Origin: Ligustrum vulgare
Taxonomy: Eukaryota > Streptophyta > Magnoliopsida > Lamiales > Oleaceae
DNA: 64,000 bases
Direction of reading: 5' to 3'
Assembly: GCA_963555705.1 (NCBI GenBank)
Contig: OY743190.1
Span: 18,235,491-18,299,490, forward strand
A model generated the notes under the pieces. It had not been told where the DNA came from. It saw only the letters and a list, made by a program, of their open reading frames with translations, and did no database searches. Below, in pieces: positions 23,640-35,642 of the stretch. Each line of letters begins with the position of its first letter. Within the stretch, counting starts at the first letter, position 1. The translations under genes and the position numbers were made by a program.

Positions 23640-26600
23640 GATGTTTGCTAATCGAAAGTGTTCGATGTCGCATCCAAGTAATAAAGTGGATTTTTTGAGT
23701 CCGAGTTATCGTCCCACAGAGATTGTAATTGAGTACCGAAATTGTGTTAGTTTCGCTTTATTTGAATGGTCAAATAGTTATGGATTGTTTAAACTAAAAT
23801 AGTAAATTAAACTAAATAAAAGAGAAGAAAAGACTACACATTTAGAATTTCAAAATTGATATTTGTAAGTGTTGGGACATCAAATTTCACATTAGTCAAT
23901 ACTTTTAATTCCATTTATCTAGTTTTATTCTTATTTATGTGCTTGATCGAATTCACTTATGCATATGAAATTCCTCTCTCGAGTTTAAATCGACTCTACC
24001 TAATTAGTTCACCGTGTTTCAAGAGAGCGGGTCATAATAATTAGGTGGATGGAAAACAAGAATTCATGCAGTGATTGCAATAATAACAAATGTATATTTT
24101 ATTGTTCGTCCAATTATTGGATTTTATTCTTAGATCTAGGTTGTTAACTCACCTCTCGAATTATGAAAAGAACCCATTAAATCAATGAATCAATCGCGAA
24201 CTAATTCATGTATTAAAAACAAACAAAAAAATCAACACGTGTAATGAAAGTACAAAAGTAGAATTATAGAATGAAAAGCCTAAAACTAAGCAACATCGAA
24301 TATCCCAACTATAAAATTAGTCGTTCATCAATAAAGAAATAAAAACATAGAAATAAATATAAATACGCATGAGTAGTTTATCAAATTAACAAGAGAAAGG
24401 AAATCTTGCACCAAGTATTTTGCTCACCATTGATAATCTTCAATTCCCCTGGCATTTGTCTTGCTTTTTGCCTCCAACATGTGAGCGATAGAACTATGAA
24501 TTATTAAATTGAGAGGCTATGAAAAAGTCTCCAAAGGCTCTCTTTTTCGTGCATGAGAAGTTGTATATATAGAAGAGGAGAACATCTAGTAGAATAAGTG
24601 AGAAATTAGGTAAAAAATATGCATGGGCCGAAAACTCACCGTTGGGCCGGATAGTAGGGTTTATGGTGGCTGCGTAGGAAACCTAGGCTAGGTTATGCCC
24701 ATTTCACATGTTTTCGCGCGACCACCTGGTTGGATGAATGTGGATAGGTAGGCTAATAGTTCCTGCAAAATTTTCATCTTTCAGCTTGTACAAGTAGGTT
24801 CATGTAGATTTATTACACCCCAATCCTTCAACTTTCTATTGCTCCAATTAAGTCCCCAAAATCCTTAATTCTTCCAATTGACTTCCTCTCGTCCTCAATT
24901 TCCTTAAAGCATTTTCCCATGTACACAATTTAAGCTCCAATTATCATCAATTTGTCCTTTGTTTTCTTCATTTCCTTAGCTTGTTTGATTTTGGGATATT
25001 TTTTTGCATTGTAAACAAATAATAAACAGTTAGGTAGATTTTATTCTGAACGATAATATAGTATTCTAATTTAGACATATAAATAAGTATATAAAATACA
25101 CATATGAAATACCCCCAAACTAGAATCATTGTTCGTCCTCGAACAAAGTAGAACTAAACTAACATATAAAAATAAAATAGCAAATATTTTTGTCATATCA
25201 ACTTGTTTATCATATGCCTCAAAAATTCAGATCACATTGTACTATAACATATAATTTTGAACAACACAATAAAATGGTTCTAGTTATCCCATGTTAGACT
25301 TTCAAGTGTGTGTGTGAATAGCTAAAGTCAAATGCATACTTATGCAAGAACATACTTAACATAGCGTGGCTAATTATGAGTAAGCAAACCCAAATCCCCT
25401 GTGGTCAATTTATGATGTTATAATGATTCACCTTTCATCGCTCATAAATGATCATAACTTACTATTTTTTTCTCAAATCCCATGATTCCCTCTATTGTGG
25501 TTTCTAGGCATTTATATATTTTGCATATTTCCACATAAGATAGTCAGGATTATAAATATGCATGCTCAAAAAATCAACGGTAAGCAATTCCCAATTTCAC
25601 ACCTCCAATTTTTGAAGTTCAAGTCAACAAAACTTATATCATGCACTTTATTATTTTATGAAAGACTTTTTCTTTTTATTGTCCATTCTTTTACCATCTT
25701 TGTGCAATACTTTTCTTATTTTCTTTCTATGTAACCCTTTAACGAGTTTAGTCGATGACTCCCAAACCAGACGACTTTAGGACATCAGGTTCAAAGAACC
25801 CTTCAGACTTAATACCTCGAGTAAAAAAGGTAACAAAGAAAAGTTTAAAGATATTTTAGTGTCTTATGTGTAAGTCAACTCTCTCTTAAGCTTTCTAAAT
25901 GACCCATGTAACGAGCTTTGGGTTGATAACTCCCAACTCAGTTACATTTAGGGTACTAGGTCTTCACACCCTTACAAGCTTACTTGCTCGAGTAGACAAG
26001 CCTACGAAGAGTAGAATAAGACTTTTAGCATTTTTTTTATTTTTATGCTAGAGTTAGCTTATACCCGTTGACCAAATTATTTCAATTGAAAGTGGAAAAC
26101 CAAAAATTACATACCCTCAACCCATCAATACATGCGCATACTAATCTTTCCACCCCTAAAATGCTTCTTGAGCAGTTTGGTTCTAATTTAGGATTGAGAT
26201 GTCTAAAAATCTAAGTTTCGGGATTATAAAGTCATTCCTATGTTCAAATTGCATAAATACACCCCACATATGTCAAACACACTCCTAATAATGGCTATGT
26301 GCTTGAGAATATGAAAATCTAACATGAATAACAAGACAATAAAATTCAAGTTTTATACATTGTCCATTACTCTAGCTAAAGCAAAAAGTTGATCCAAATT
26401 ATTTCCTAGGCAATAAACATATCAACAAAAATCGCAAATTTTTCAGATTTTTTTTTTTAATCCCAAAGAACCAAATGAATGCAAAGAATTAGATTTCCAC
26501 CCCCAAACTAGAAATATACATTACCCTCAATGTATCCAATAAAATATATGATAACTAAATAAACACATAAAAGAGGGGTTCAAGTACTTCCCGAGTTCGG

Positions 26601-28640
26601 AGATCCATTGCGTTCACTTGAAGTTATTCCCTTGGATTCGCCTGGATGTTTCAATCCTCTTTCTTCCAGTTCCAAGTTTGGTTTGAGGTGTTTGAAGTGG
26701 TGTTTTCCTTGGAAATAAGAGATAAACAACATTAGAAGCATAAACACCATCAATAAATTAAAATAGATCAACTCTCATATCCCCAAACTAGGAATAAGGT
26801 ATAAATCTGAATTTTAAAACATGTTTGACTACCTATATTCAGGCCCTGACATCACTATGAAAAATTGAATTTTTTTGAGTCATCTTTGGACACATGAAAG
26901 TACATAATAAGGTCTATAACATGTCAAAAATTTAGAGCGTTTGGAGTTTAAAAGGGCCTTGAAATGGTGTGACAAAGTGGTCACTACTGGCTGAAAAATC
27001 AGTGATATGCCTTGCGGTGACCTTGCAGTGGTGCTTAGAAGTTCCTATCAACCCCAATCCAAGTTTTGTCCATTGTGAAGATTAAAATCATGAATTAATG
27101 GCACATAATAGATTTCAAACCTACTTTGAAGATGATTTTCCCAATGTTTTTGCAAAAAATTGATGAAAAGCTCTCAGAAACATTTTATCAAACACATGGT
27201 GGGTACTAGTTATTTCACAACCAATCTGTTATCAAAACCTAGCATTATCCAGAATTGAAATACTCACAATATCAAAGTTCTCATAAAAGCAAGAAAGACA
27301 TTAAAAACTGCAATTTTCCAAAGTGCAGAGAATCAAAAATTTTGGGAAGATTGTGATGTTGTGCAAGTTCTTATGTTGCTCAAATCCATATGAATGTATG
27401 AAAATTAGATGTCATGAGTGGTTGGAATGAATTTAGGGAGAGAAAATAAGAGTGACATTTTGAAATATTTAAAGTTCTTGGTTTTATTCAAAATTGTCGA
27501 ATTTTTGCTACAGGTTACTGTGTGGCCACGCAGTTTAAGTTCAGGTGGCCGCATAGTGCAAACCTATAGCATCTGCTGAATTTTATGGCATGCACGTGCC
27601 CACCACATCTCAAGGGTGTAGCTACACAGCAACTCAGCTGAACACTAATTTCATGCAATTTTGAATTTGAACTCAACTTTTCGATTCCTAAACACCTTGT
27701 TATTAATGCATTCACCCACCTATACTTTGATCATGTCTTGAAATACATGTCATGCTTTCGTTTATGATTTAACATTTACCATTCAAGCATGCAAGTATGC
27801 GTGTAGGATTAGCATTTCAATGGAAAGAACATGCTAAGAATGCTCAATATGCACCAACTTATGCTTTCAAATTTTCCAAGCCAAGAATTAATGATGCAAT
27901 TGATGCTCAAAATCCAACTAGGACTATGCAATTATCAAACATCTCAATGTGGTGCAACAAATATCATGCTAAAGTGATAACTCAACCATGTGAAAATAAA
28001 TACTAAGCTATCAATGCAAATAAATCCTAAAACTAAACATAAGACAATAAAGAAAGCATAATAAATAAAAGAGAGAGAAAATTGGATTTCCGCCCAACAA
28101 GTGCTCCGTTTATAGTATAAGCTCGAATTTTTATCGTAATTGTTTAAGGGACTCTAAATAAGGCTTTTGATGACCTTCTTTCTTTGTCGCTTTGCTCCAA
28201 TTCGCATTGAAACTCCAAAATTTTACCTTGCCCATGTCATATATGTTGATTTCTCCACTCAATTCGAACTTCAATATGTAAACTTCAATCATCTCTTCAG
28301 TGCCAATGATGAAATCAAAATTTTCCCAATTATTGAATTTAGAGGATTACATTGTAAAGTCGGCACCCTTAAGTGTCTCCTTGTTTATCTGCTCTTCTGT
28401 GATTAACTCCTCTTTCTCCCATTGATCTTCCTCTTTAATGGAAGTCTCCTCAAACTCGATGTCCGGACTTTGAATTGTTGACATTTGGACAATAACCTTT
28501 CATGGTAAATAATTTCTTTTGGTTCATCCACTCTTTCAAGTTGTCTTCTTTTTCTTCAGCTGTTTCATCACTTTTTCTAAATCATCTGATCTAGTCACCC
28601 GAAGTTCTGGCATCTGCACTGACTGTCTCTTTGATATGCT
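23640..28640 (-). mobile_element. Decayed 3' part of an Athila-like element (LTR plus 3' non-coding)
   Basis: On the minus strand, a diverged LTR (about 25110-23640) ends near a segment resembling the young Athila LTR end (gtgggacgataactc). It is preceded by the Athila PPT context: on the plus strand, acccccaaacta then ttcgtcctcgaac at 25110-25140. Further right are the duplicated 3' module (25740-26010), a second 'cccccaaactag' segment (26500) and a decayed copy of the post-pol ggcaaccc segment (about 28090). No coding domain remains. The chromovirus-type element at 28648 begins at its right side. Confidence 0.55.
25740..26015 (-). repeat. Athila 3' non-coding module, two copies
   Basis: Two copies (about 25740-25830 and 25908-26000), each with acgag-ttt, gactccca or aactccca, and ctcgagta. 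Homologous to the modules at 16500 and, inverted, at 59888. Confidence 0.7.
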
Positions 28641-28647
28641 CACTATC

Positions 28648-29523
28648 TGATGCAAACCACGTAGCAATTGTAGCTACGCAACCCACAAAATATTAAAATC
28701 GACCCAAAAATGCCAAGAAACCCCGATTTATGGATCCAATTAAAATTAATTGAACCAAGCAACCAATACAATCATAAGGATATATTGACCACTTGATCAC
28801 AAGCAATATTAATTATCACCGAGATTTGAACAAACAAGAATAACTCGCAAGTTCAGTTTTTATTCAATGAAGAATAAGGTTGTGAAAGCAAAATAACCTC
28901 TCAATAATAATATCAAAGTTGTGTGCATAATAATGAAAATTACATCCCTATAAATAGGGTCAAAACCTGACTAAAGAGTTTTAATTATACTAGAAAAGAA
29001 ATACATAAAAATAAGGAAATAAATTAAAAATCCTAAAATTACGGATATTGACTTTTACGGCCGTGACTCCTTCCTTTACGGCCATAAGAAGCTTTCTGTT
29101 TCACAGTTACGGCCATGAGACTTTATTTACGGCCGTAAGAAGCTTTCTGAAAATATTAATTTTACCCGAGGCTGCATTACGGTCGTGACAATGTGTATTA
29201 CGGCCGTAAGTCCAACTTCTTTCAAATTCTCAGTTTTCAACATTGGGCTCTTCACAGCCGTAAGAATTATGGGTTACAGCCGTGAATTTTGAAACTTTAC
29301 AATTTTCTTCGACGGCTTGAATAAGGTTGATCCACTCGTCCTTTTAGCTCGGTCCCAACATGGAACTTGCTTCTTTTGATGACACATTGTTTTGGTCATT
29401 GTTTCTTGTACTAGCTCGTTTATTGCTTCGTTGGCCCTCTTTGTTTGCAATCGAGTCATCGGTCCTCCTTTGATTATCAATGGATCTTTACGCGGGCTTG
29501 TGTTCGTGGTCTGGATCACATCA
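28648..29523 (-). repeat. 3' LTR of the chromovirus-type element
   Basis: 876 bp, TGATGCA...CATCA, with TACGGCCGT-type motifs at about 29040-29285. A purine tract (minus-strand GGGGGAGGGGA) abuts its right edge. The polyprotein frame continues about 83 codons into it. Confidence 0.85.
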
Positions 29524-31298
29524 TCCCCTCCCCCTTTGAAAGGATTCGACCTCGAATATGTACCTACATCAAACGGAGATAGATCAGAAACATTAAATGT
29601 AGCTGAAACATTATACTCACCAGGAAGATCGAGTTTATAGGCATTGTTGTTGATCCTTTCAATCACTTGGAATGGACCATCCCCTCGCGGTTGTAATTTT
29701 GATTTACGTTGTTCTGGAAACCGCTCCTTCCTCAAGCGTACCCAAACCCAATCACCGGGTTCAAATATGACGCATTTTCTTCCTTAGTTAGCCTGCGATG
29801 CATAATGTTCATTTTTCTTTTCAATCGCCAACCTCACCTTGTCGTGGAGTGATTTAACCATCTCAGCTTTTTTCTTTCCATCTAAACTACTATGTTCATT
29901 CACAGGTAAAGGAATTAAATCCAATGGTGTTAGCGGATTAAAACCATAAACAATTTCAAATGGTGAACAAGAAGTAGTAGAATGTATAGTCCTATTATAT
30001 GCAAATTCAACAAATGGTAAACACTCTTCCCAATTTTTCAAATTTTTATTGATTATGGTGCGTAACAATTGAATCATTGTCCTATTTACTACCTCAGTCT
30101 GTCCATCGGTCTGTGGGTGACAAGTTGTAGAGAAAAGTAGTTTTGTTCCCAGTTTGTTCCACAAGACTCTCCAAAAATGACTAAGGAATTTAACATCCCT
30201 ATCCGAGACTATACTCTTAGGAACCCCATGTAAGCGCGCGACTTCCCTAAAGAAAATATCAGCTATTTTGGTAGCATCATCAGTTTTGTGGCATGGTATG
30301 AAATGTGCCATTTTACTAAAGCGATCTACTACCACAACAAAATCCATAAAGATATCGACCTTCTTAGTCCTAGGTAATCCCAAAACAGAATCTCTGCCCT
30401 TCTTAGTCCTAGGTAATCCCAAAACAAAATCCATAGAGATAACGACCCAAGGTTCACTAGGGACGGGTAAAGGCATATATAATCCATGAGATTTAATCCT
30501 AGATTTTGCCTTCTTGCAAGTAATGCATTGATTACAAACCCGAACCACATCAATCTTCATCTTAGGCCAATAGAAATGTTCACTTAGGATTTTGATGGTC
30601 TTTTTAACCCCAAAATGACCCATTAAACCTCCACTATGGGCCTCTCTCACAAGTAACTCCCTCATTGAACACCTAGGGACACACAATTTATTTTCTCGGA
30701 ATAAATATTCATCATGTTTAAAGAACCTATCCACAGCCCCTTTACCACATGAATCATAAATACTAGAAAAGTCCGGATCATTAGCATACATGTCCTTAAC
30801 GTATTCAAATCCAAGCAATTTAGCATTCAAAGAAGTTAAAAGAACATACCTTCGAGACAATGCATCTGCCACCGCATTTTCCTTACCTTGTTTGTACCGG
30901 ATGACATAGGGAAATGTTTCGATGAACTCTACCCACCTTGCATGTCTTTTACTCAGCTTAGCTTGACCCCTCAAATGCTTCAAGGATTCATGATCAGTGT
31001 GTATCACGAACTCCCGTGGCCACAAGTAATGTTGTCATGTCTCCAACGCCCGCACAAGTGAGTATAACTCCTTGTCATATGTGGGATAATTAAGTGCAGC
31101 CCCCTTTAGCTTTTCACTAAAATAGGCTACTAGCCTTCGATCTTGCATTAAAACAGCTCAAAGGCCTAGCCCTAAGGCAGACATCACATTGAATCTCAAA
31201 AGTCTTGTCAAAGTTAGGAAGTGATAAAATCGGTGCTTTACACAACATATTTTTTATAGTCTCAAATGCATGCTCCTGTTCTACACCCCATTTAAACC
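29274..31298 (-). pseudogene. RNase H, integrase and C-terminal tail of the chromovirus-type pol
   Basis: The RNase H C-terminal half ([28 protein letters not shown]) is followed by the integrase zinc finger ([14 protein letters not shown] ... CNQCITC) and a DDE core: [10 protein letters not shown], then VSDRDVKF and [12 protein letters not shown] short duplication inserts a second VLGLPRTKK just after the first catalytic Asp. A TAA at the end of the 29784-31025 frame splits off the tail (GDGPFQVIERINNNAYKLDL), which runs into the LTR and ends at 29274. Upstream, 31026-31298 has several stops before RNase H. Enzyme pair for retroelement replication and insertion, now broken. Confidence 0.85.
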
Positions 31299-32348
31299 CT
31301 ACACTTTTTTGACAATTTCTGTGAGTGGTGCGGCAATTGTGCTAAAATTTTTAACAAAGCGCCTGTAAAAACTATCCAAGCCATGAAAACTTCTAACCTC
31401 AGTTATGCTTTTAGGTGTTGGCCATTCTTTAATAGCTTTGACTTTCTCTTCATCTACTTCTATCCCTTTAGCACTAACCACATAGCCAAGAAACAAAACT
31501 TTATCCATGCAAAAACTACACTTTTTAAAATTAGCAAAAAGTTGCTCTTGTCTCAAAACCACAAGCACACACCTAACATGCTCCACATGCCCATTCAAAG
31601 TTTTACTATATATCAAGATATCATCAAAGTAAACTAAAACGAATTTACCTATAAATGCATGTAAAACATGATTCATTAAACGCATAAATGTGCTAGGTGC
31701 ATTAGTAAGTCCAAACGGCATAACTAACCATTCATATAAGCCGTATTTAGTTTTAAAAGCAGTTTTCCATTCATCTCCTTCCTTCATTCGAATTTGATGA
31801 TAACCACTCTTAAGATCAATTTTACTAAATATACTAGAGCCATGCAATTCATCCAACATATCATCTAACCTAGGAATAGGATGACGATACTTTACCGTTA
31901 TGTTGTTGATGGCTCTACAATCAACACACATTCTCCAAGTCTCGTCCTTCTTTGGTACTAGTAACAAAGGTACGGCACATGGACTCATGCTCTCCCTTAT
32001 GTACCCCTTGCTCATCAATTCCTCCACTTGATTTTGAAGCTCCTTCGTCTCATCGGGATTACTCCTATAAGCGGGACGGTTTGGAATGATTGCTCCAGGT
32101 ACAAAATCAATCTGATGCTCAATACCTCGAATGGGTGGCAACCCACTAGGTATATCCTCCGGTAATGCATCGTCAAATTCCTGCAAGAGAGAAATAGCCA
32201 AACTAGGGAGGGGTTTGTTAGCTTCATCAAGGGCAAGGAATGACTCCTTGTACAATAAAAGGACCACTGGTCGATTTTCCAAGAAAGCCTTCTTGATTTC
32301 ACTACTTTTGGCATAGAAGCTCACTCTTGGTTTTTCTTTTCTGGCACT
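31299..32348 (-). pseudogene. Reverse transcriptase of the chromovirus-type pol
   Basis: The open frame runs 32324-31299, and in-frame codons extend to the Athila junction at 32348. RT motifs in order: [63 protein letters not shown], the catalytic [11 protein letters not shown] and [14 protein letters not shown]. The catalytic DD is intact. The frame ends early in RNase H at a stop (IVKKV). The N-terminal side is cut by the nested Athila; the preceding protease linker is at 62544. Confidence 0.88.
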
Positions 32349-34062
32349 TGATAAGTATGGTTTTTGTACTCATCTTGACTTTAAATTCAGACAATTACGA
32401 GTGTTTTAGGATATAATATTGCTAATTATGTATTTATTTTGTTTGTTTTAGGAAAAACCCAAATTTGGACGCGTTTGGAGGCAAAACGGATAAAAAGGGA
32501 CTAAAACCATACAAAATGAACTCAATTGCATCATATAAAAAGTCTAGGGACCGATTTGATCAGCAAACTATGGTAACATGTATATGGGCCTAATTCTAAT
32601 CCAATGAGTGACCTAATTCTATATGAGCATCAATTTTTTCTGGAAAAAAGGGAAGAGCTGATTTGAGGGCTGCTGGAAACGAGAGAGGGAGCCGCTGGTG
32701 AGCTTAAGAGGGAGATTTCTTGAGGGATTATCATTCATCATCAAAAGTGGTCAGCGGTGGAGTATGGATTGAGTATCCTGGGAATAAAAGCAGCTGGAAA
32801 AGGGAGATATATACATTGGAGACGGTCAGCTGAGAGAAGAGAGGGCGTCTGATGCATTAGAGAGAGGAGCCGTGTGTAGAGAGCTGCAGGTGAAGAGAAA
32901 AGAGAGATATAATTGGCTGAACTTGAGATTATACACATATATACACACGACAGTAGATTTCTGGGAGATTGGAGAAGTATATAGATATACATATATACAT
33001 TACCAATTGAATTGCTGGGCATAAAATTCAGAATCTGGGGAGCAGCCGAGGGAAATTTTCTGGGAGTACTAATTGGAAAGTGGTGGAAAGATATACATCT
33101 TATACATTAAAAGATTGGTGGACGGTGGGAATTGGAGGAAGTGCCACGGCTGGTGAGTGCAAATTGGAGGAGACAAAAAAAGAAGTGATTAAGATTGGCT
33201 GGAGATATATCGGAAGTTATTGCTCGGCTGGAATTAAAATTGGAAGAAGACAGTTGGCTAACGTGAAAAAACGGAGGAGAATTCCAGTTTATTTCGCGAC
33301 ATCAACCGGGTGATAATTTTCCAATTCTTTGTGTCTGATTTACATATTAAGATGCTAGGCTAATTTAATTTATGTATTGGATGAAGATGAAATTTGTTAT
33401 TTATTTATTTCAAATCAAAAACTAGTAGTTTAATAATTTCTTGTGTTGTCTTGATTGATTTTGCATGCTTTATTGTTATTATTTGATTGATTGGCCACCA
33501 ATTAAATATATTGTTGCTTGTTGTAGTTTTGGAAAAGTCACAATAAGTTTGAACATTGCATGATCAACACATGAACACTAGATGTCAGGAATAACACTAT
33601 GACATGTGCAATCTAATTGATAATTGTGTGAATTAATGCATTCTAAACATTCGTATTAGGACTAGGGATAGATTCGTTCCGTGTTTAGAATAGAATTAAT
33701 TTGTCTTGGAAAAGAAATTAATTGTATGTGAATTATCGATTGTCAAGAAACGCATGAATGATTTAAAGTACGAATTGTTGAATTGAGATAGGTGATAACA
33801 AGTGGATTCAGATTCCAATACATGCTCTCCATTCATATTTTACTCCCAAACATTTGTTTTTATTTAATTTTTATTTATTGCAATTTTTTAGAATAGATAG
33901 AAAAACAAAATCATATTTTTATTCTAATTGTTTTCATTAATTGAATCGACGATAAACTAATAATTAGGACTAAACATTATTCCTCGTGGGAACGATACTC
34001 TCAACTCATCACAATTATTACTTGTCAACGATCCCGTGCACTTGCGAGATTCGAAGCGAACA
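32349..34062 (+). repeat. 5' LTR of the nested Athila
   Basis: 1714 bp, highly similar to 60829-62543 with scattered substitutions. Short frames inside it (for example around 33080-33313) occur in both copies but show no recognisable product. Confidence 0.95.
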
Positions 34063-34068
34063 AGTTTT

Positions 34069-34086
34069 TGGCGCCATTGCCGAGGA
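34069..34086 (+). promoter_or_regulatory. Athila primer binding site
   Basis: TGGCGCCATTGCCGAGGA, six bases after the LTR, of the same form as 3909-3926. Confidence 0.9.
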
Positions 34087-34239
34087 ATAAAGGATTTAGT
34101 ATAATTATTAGTTTACCTTTAATTCAATTATATTTTTATTTTTAGTTTTTAGTTTTCATTATTTTAATTTTAATTTTTACTTTGTTTTGGTTATTCATAA
34201 TTCCTTATTTTTCTCTTCACATTGGTCATTGAGTAGTAT

Positions 34240-35642
34240 ATGCTAGGTTTTAACGAGCCTGAACTATTACCAGTAGATCCTGAAATAGAGAGAACCTTTA
34301 GATAACGTAGAAAAGAACAAAGAGAAAACAGGGATATGGCAAATAATCAAAATCAAAATCAATTGCCACTTGCTCCTCATGAGCAAGAAGTGCAAATTCA
34401 ACCAGGAGCAGTTCACGATAATGCTCAAGCGCTGGTTGGGGATTATGTAAATCCCGCGCCTGCCCCTGTACAACAAACTATTGTTTATCCACCATTCGGG
34501 CAGACAAATTACCACCTTAGACCTGATGTCATAAACTTATTTCAAAATCATCAAAACATCAAGTTCTTTGGTAAGGCGACTGAAAATCCGCATGAGCACA
34601 TTCAAGCCTTTTTAATGCTATGCGATGTAATCAGTCACGAAGGGATGTCAGCAGACGCTTTTCGAATGCGTTTGTTTCCCCATACTTTAAAAGATAATGC
34701 TAGGGAATGGCTACGCTCATTAGCTCCTGGAAGCATTGTATCTTGGAATGATATGGTGCAAAAATTCACCATGAAATTTTTCCCTCCATCTCGAGTTCTC
34801 CAAATCAGAATCGAAGTTCACACTTTCAAACAACGAGACCTTGAGAGTTACCCTGAGGCATGGACGAGATTCAAGGACTATTTTAGAAAGTGTCCAAATT
34901 TGGACATACCAAAAAATGCTCAGGTTTACATCTTTTATTTAGGATTGCATCCTGAATACCGCAATATGCTTGATGCTTCGGCAGGGGGATCAGTAATGAG
35001 ATTAGATATTGACCGAGCACATGAACTATATGAGAGAATTGCGGAGAACCAGGCGATGTGGCCTACTGAAAGGGAAATTCCAAGAAAAGTATCTGGTGTC
35101 CACAATGTCGATGCAGTTACGCAATTGGCAGCCCAAATGGAAGTGATTTCAAAAAAGCTGGACAATTTAACTCGACTGTGAACATGGTGCAACAACCAAC
35201 ACCAATTTGCGAAGGATGCGGGGCAGATCATGTTACAGCTAGCTGTCCTTTAGCCTCAACACATGGAATGCAATGTGAGAATGTCAACTATGCCCAGAAT
35301 TTTCAGAAGTATCAAAATAACCCCTATTCCAATACCTATAATCCAGGGTGGAGAAATCATCCAAATTTCTCTTGGTCTAACAATCAAAGTCAAAGTCATG
35401 AAGGAACAGGTACAAGCTATTACCACTAGAAGTGGTATACAACTACCTGAAATAACTGTTAAGAGACCACCAATTGCCACAGAGAAGGTACCTAATACTG
35501 AAAAGGAACAAGTGGACCAATTCGACGACTCAATAAAAGGAAATCAAGAAGAAGCTTTAGAAGCTCTACAAGTTAAAGCAACTGTTCCTGTAAAGGCATA
35601 TGTACCTCCTATTCCATTCCCACAAAGGTTGCAAAGACACAA
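34240..35642 (+). pseudogene. Athila gag, broken and split by an inserted LARD
   Basis: Starts at ATG 34240 (MLGFNEPELLPVDPEIE). An in-frame TAA falls after ERTFR, and the frame then continues through the gag domain (FGKATENPHEHIQAFL, MKFFPPSRV) to 35181. A frameshift at about 35178 leads into the zinc knuckle (CEGCGADHVTASC). A probable deletion at about 35400 joins this to the AITTRSGIQLPEI segment. The frame is cut at 35642 by the element at 35643 and resumes at 42916 (KLDKQFAKFLEVFKKL). Confidence 0.88.

Noticed and set aside
33080..33313. 77-codon frame recurring at 61560-61793
   Set aside because: Identical because it lies in both Athila LTRs; no recognisable product.
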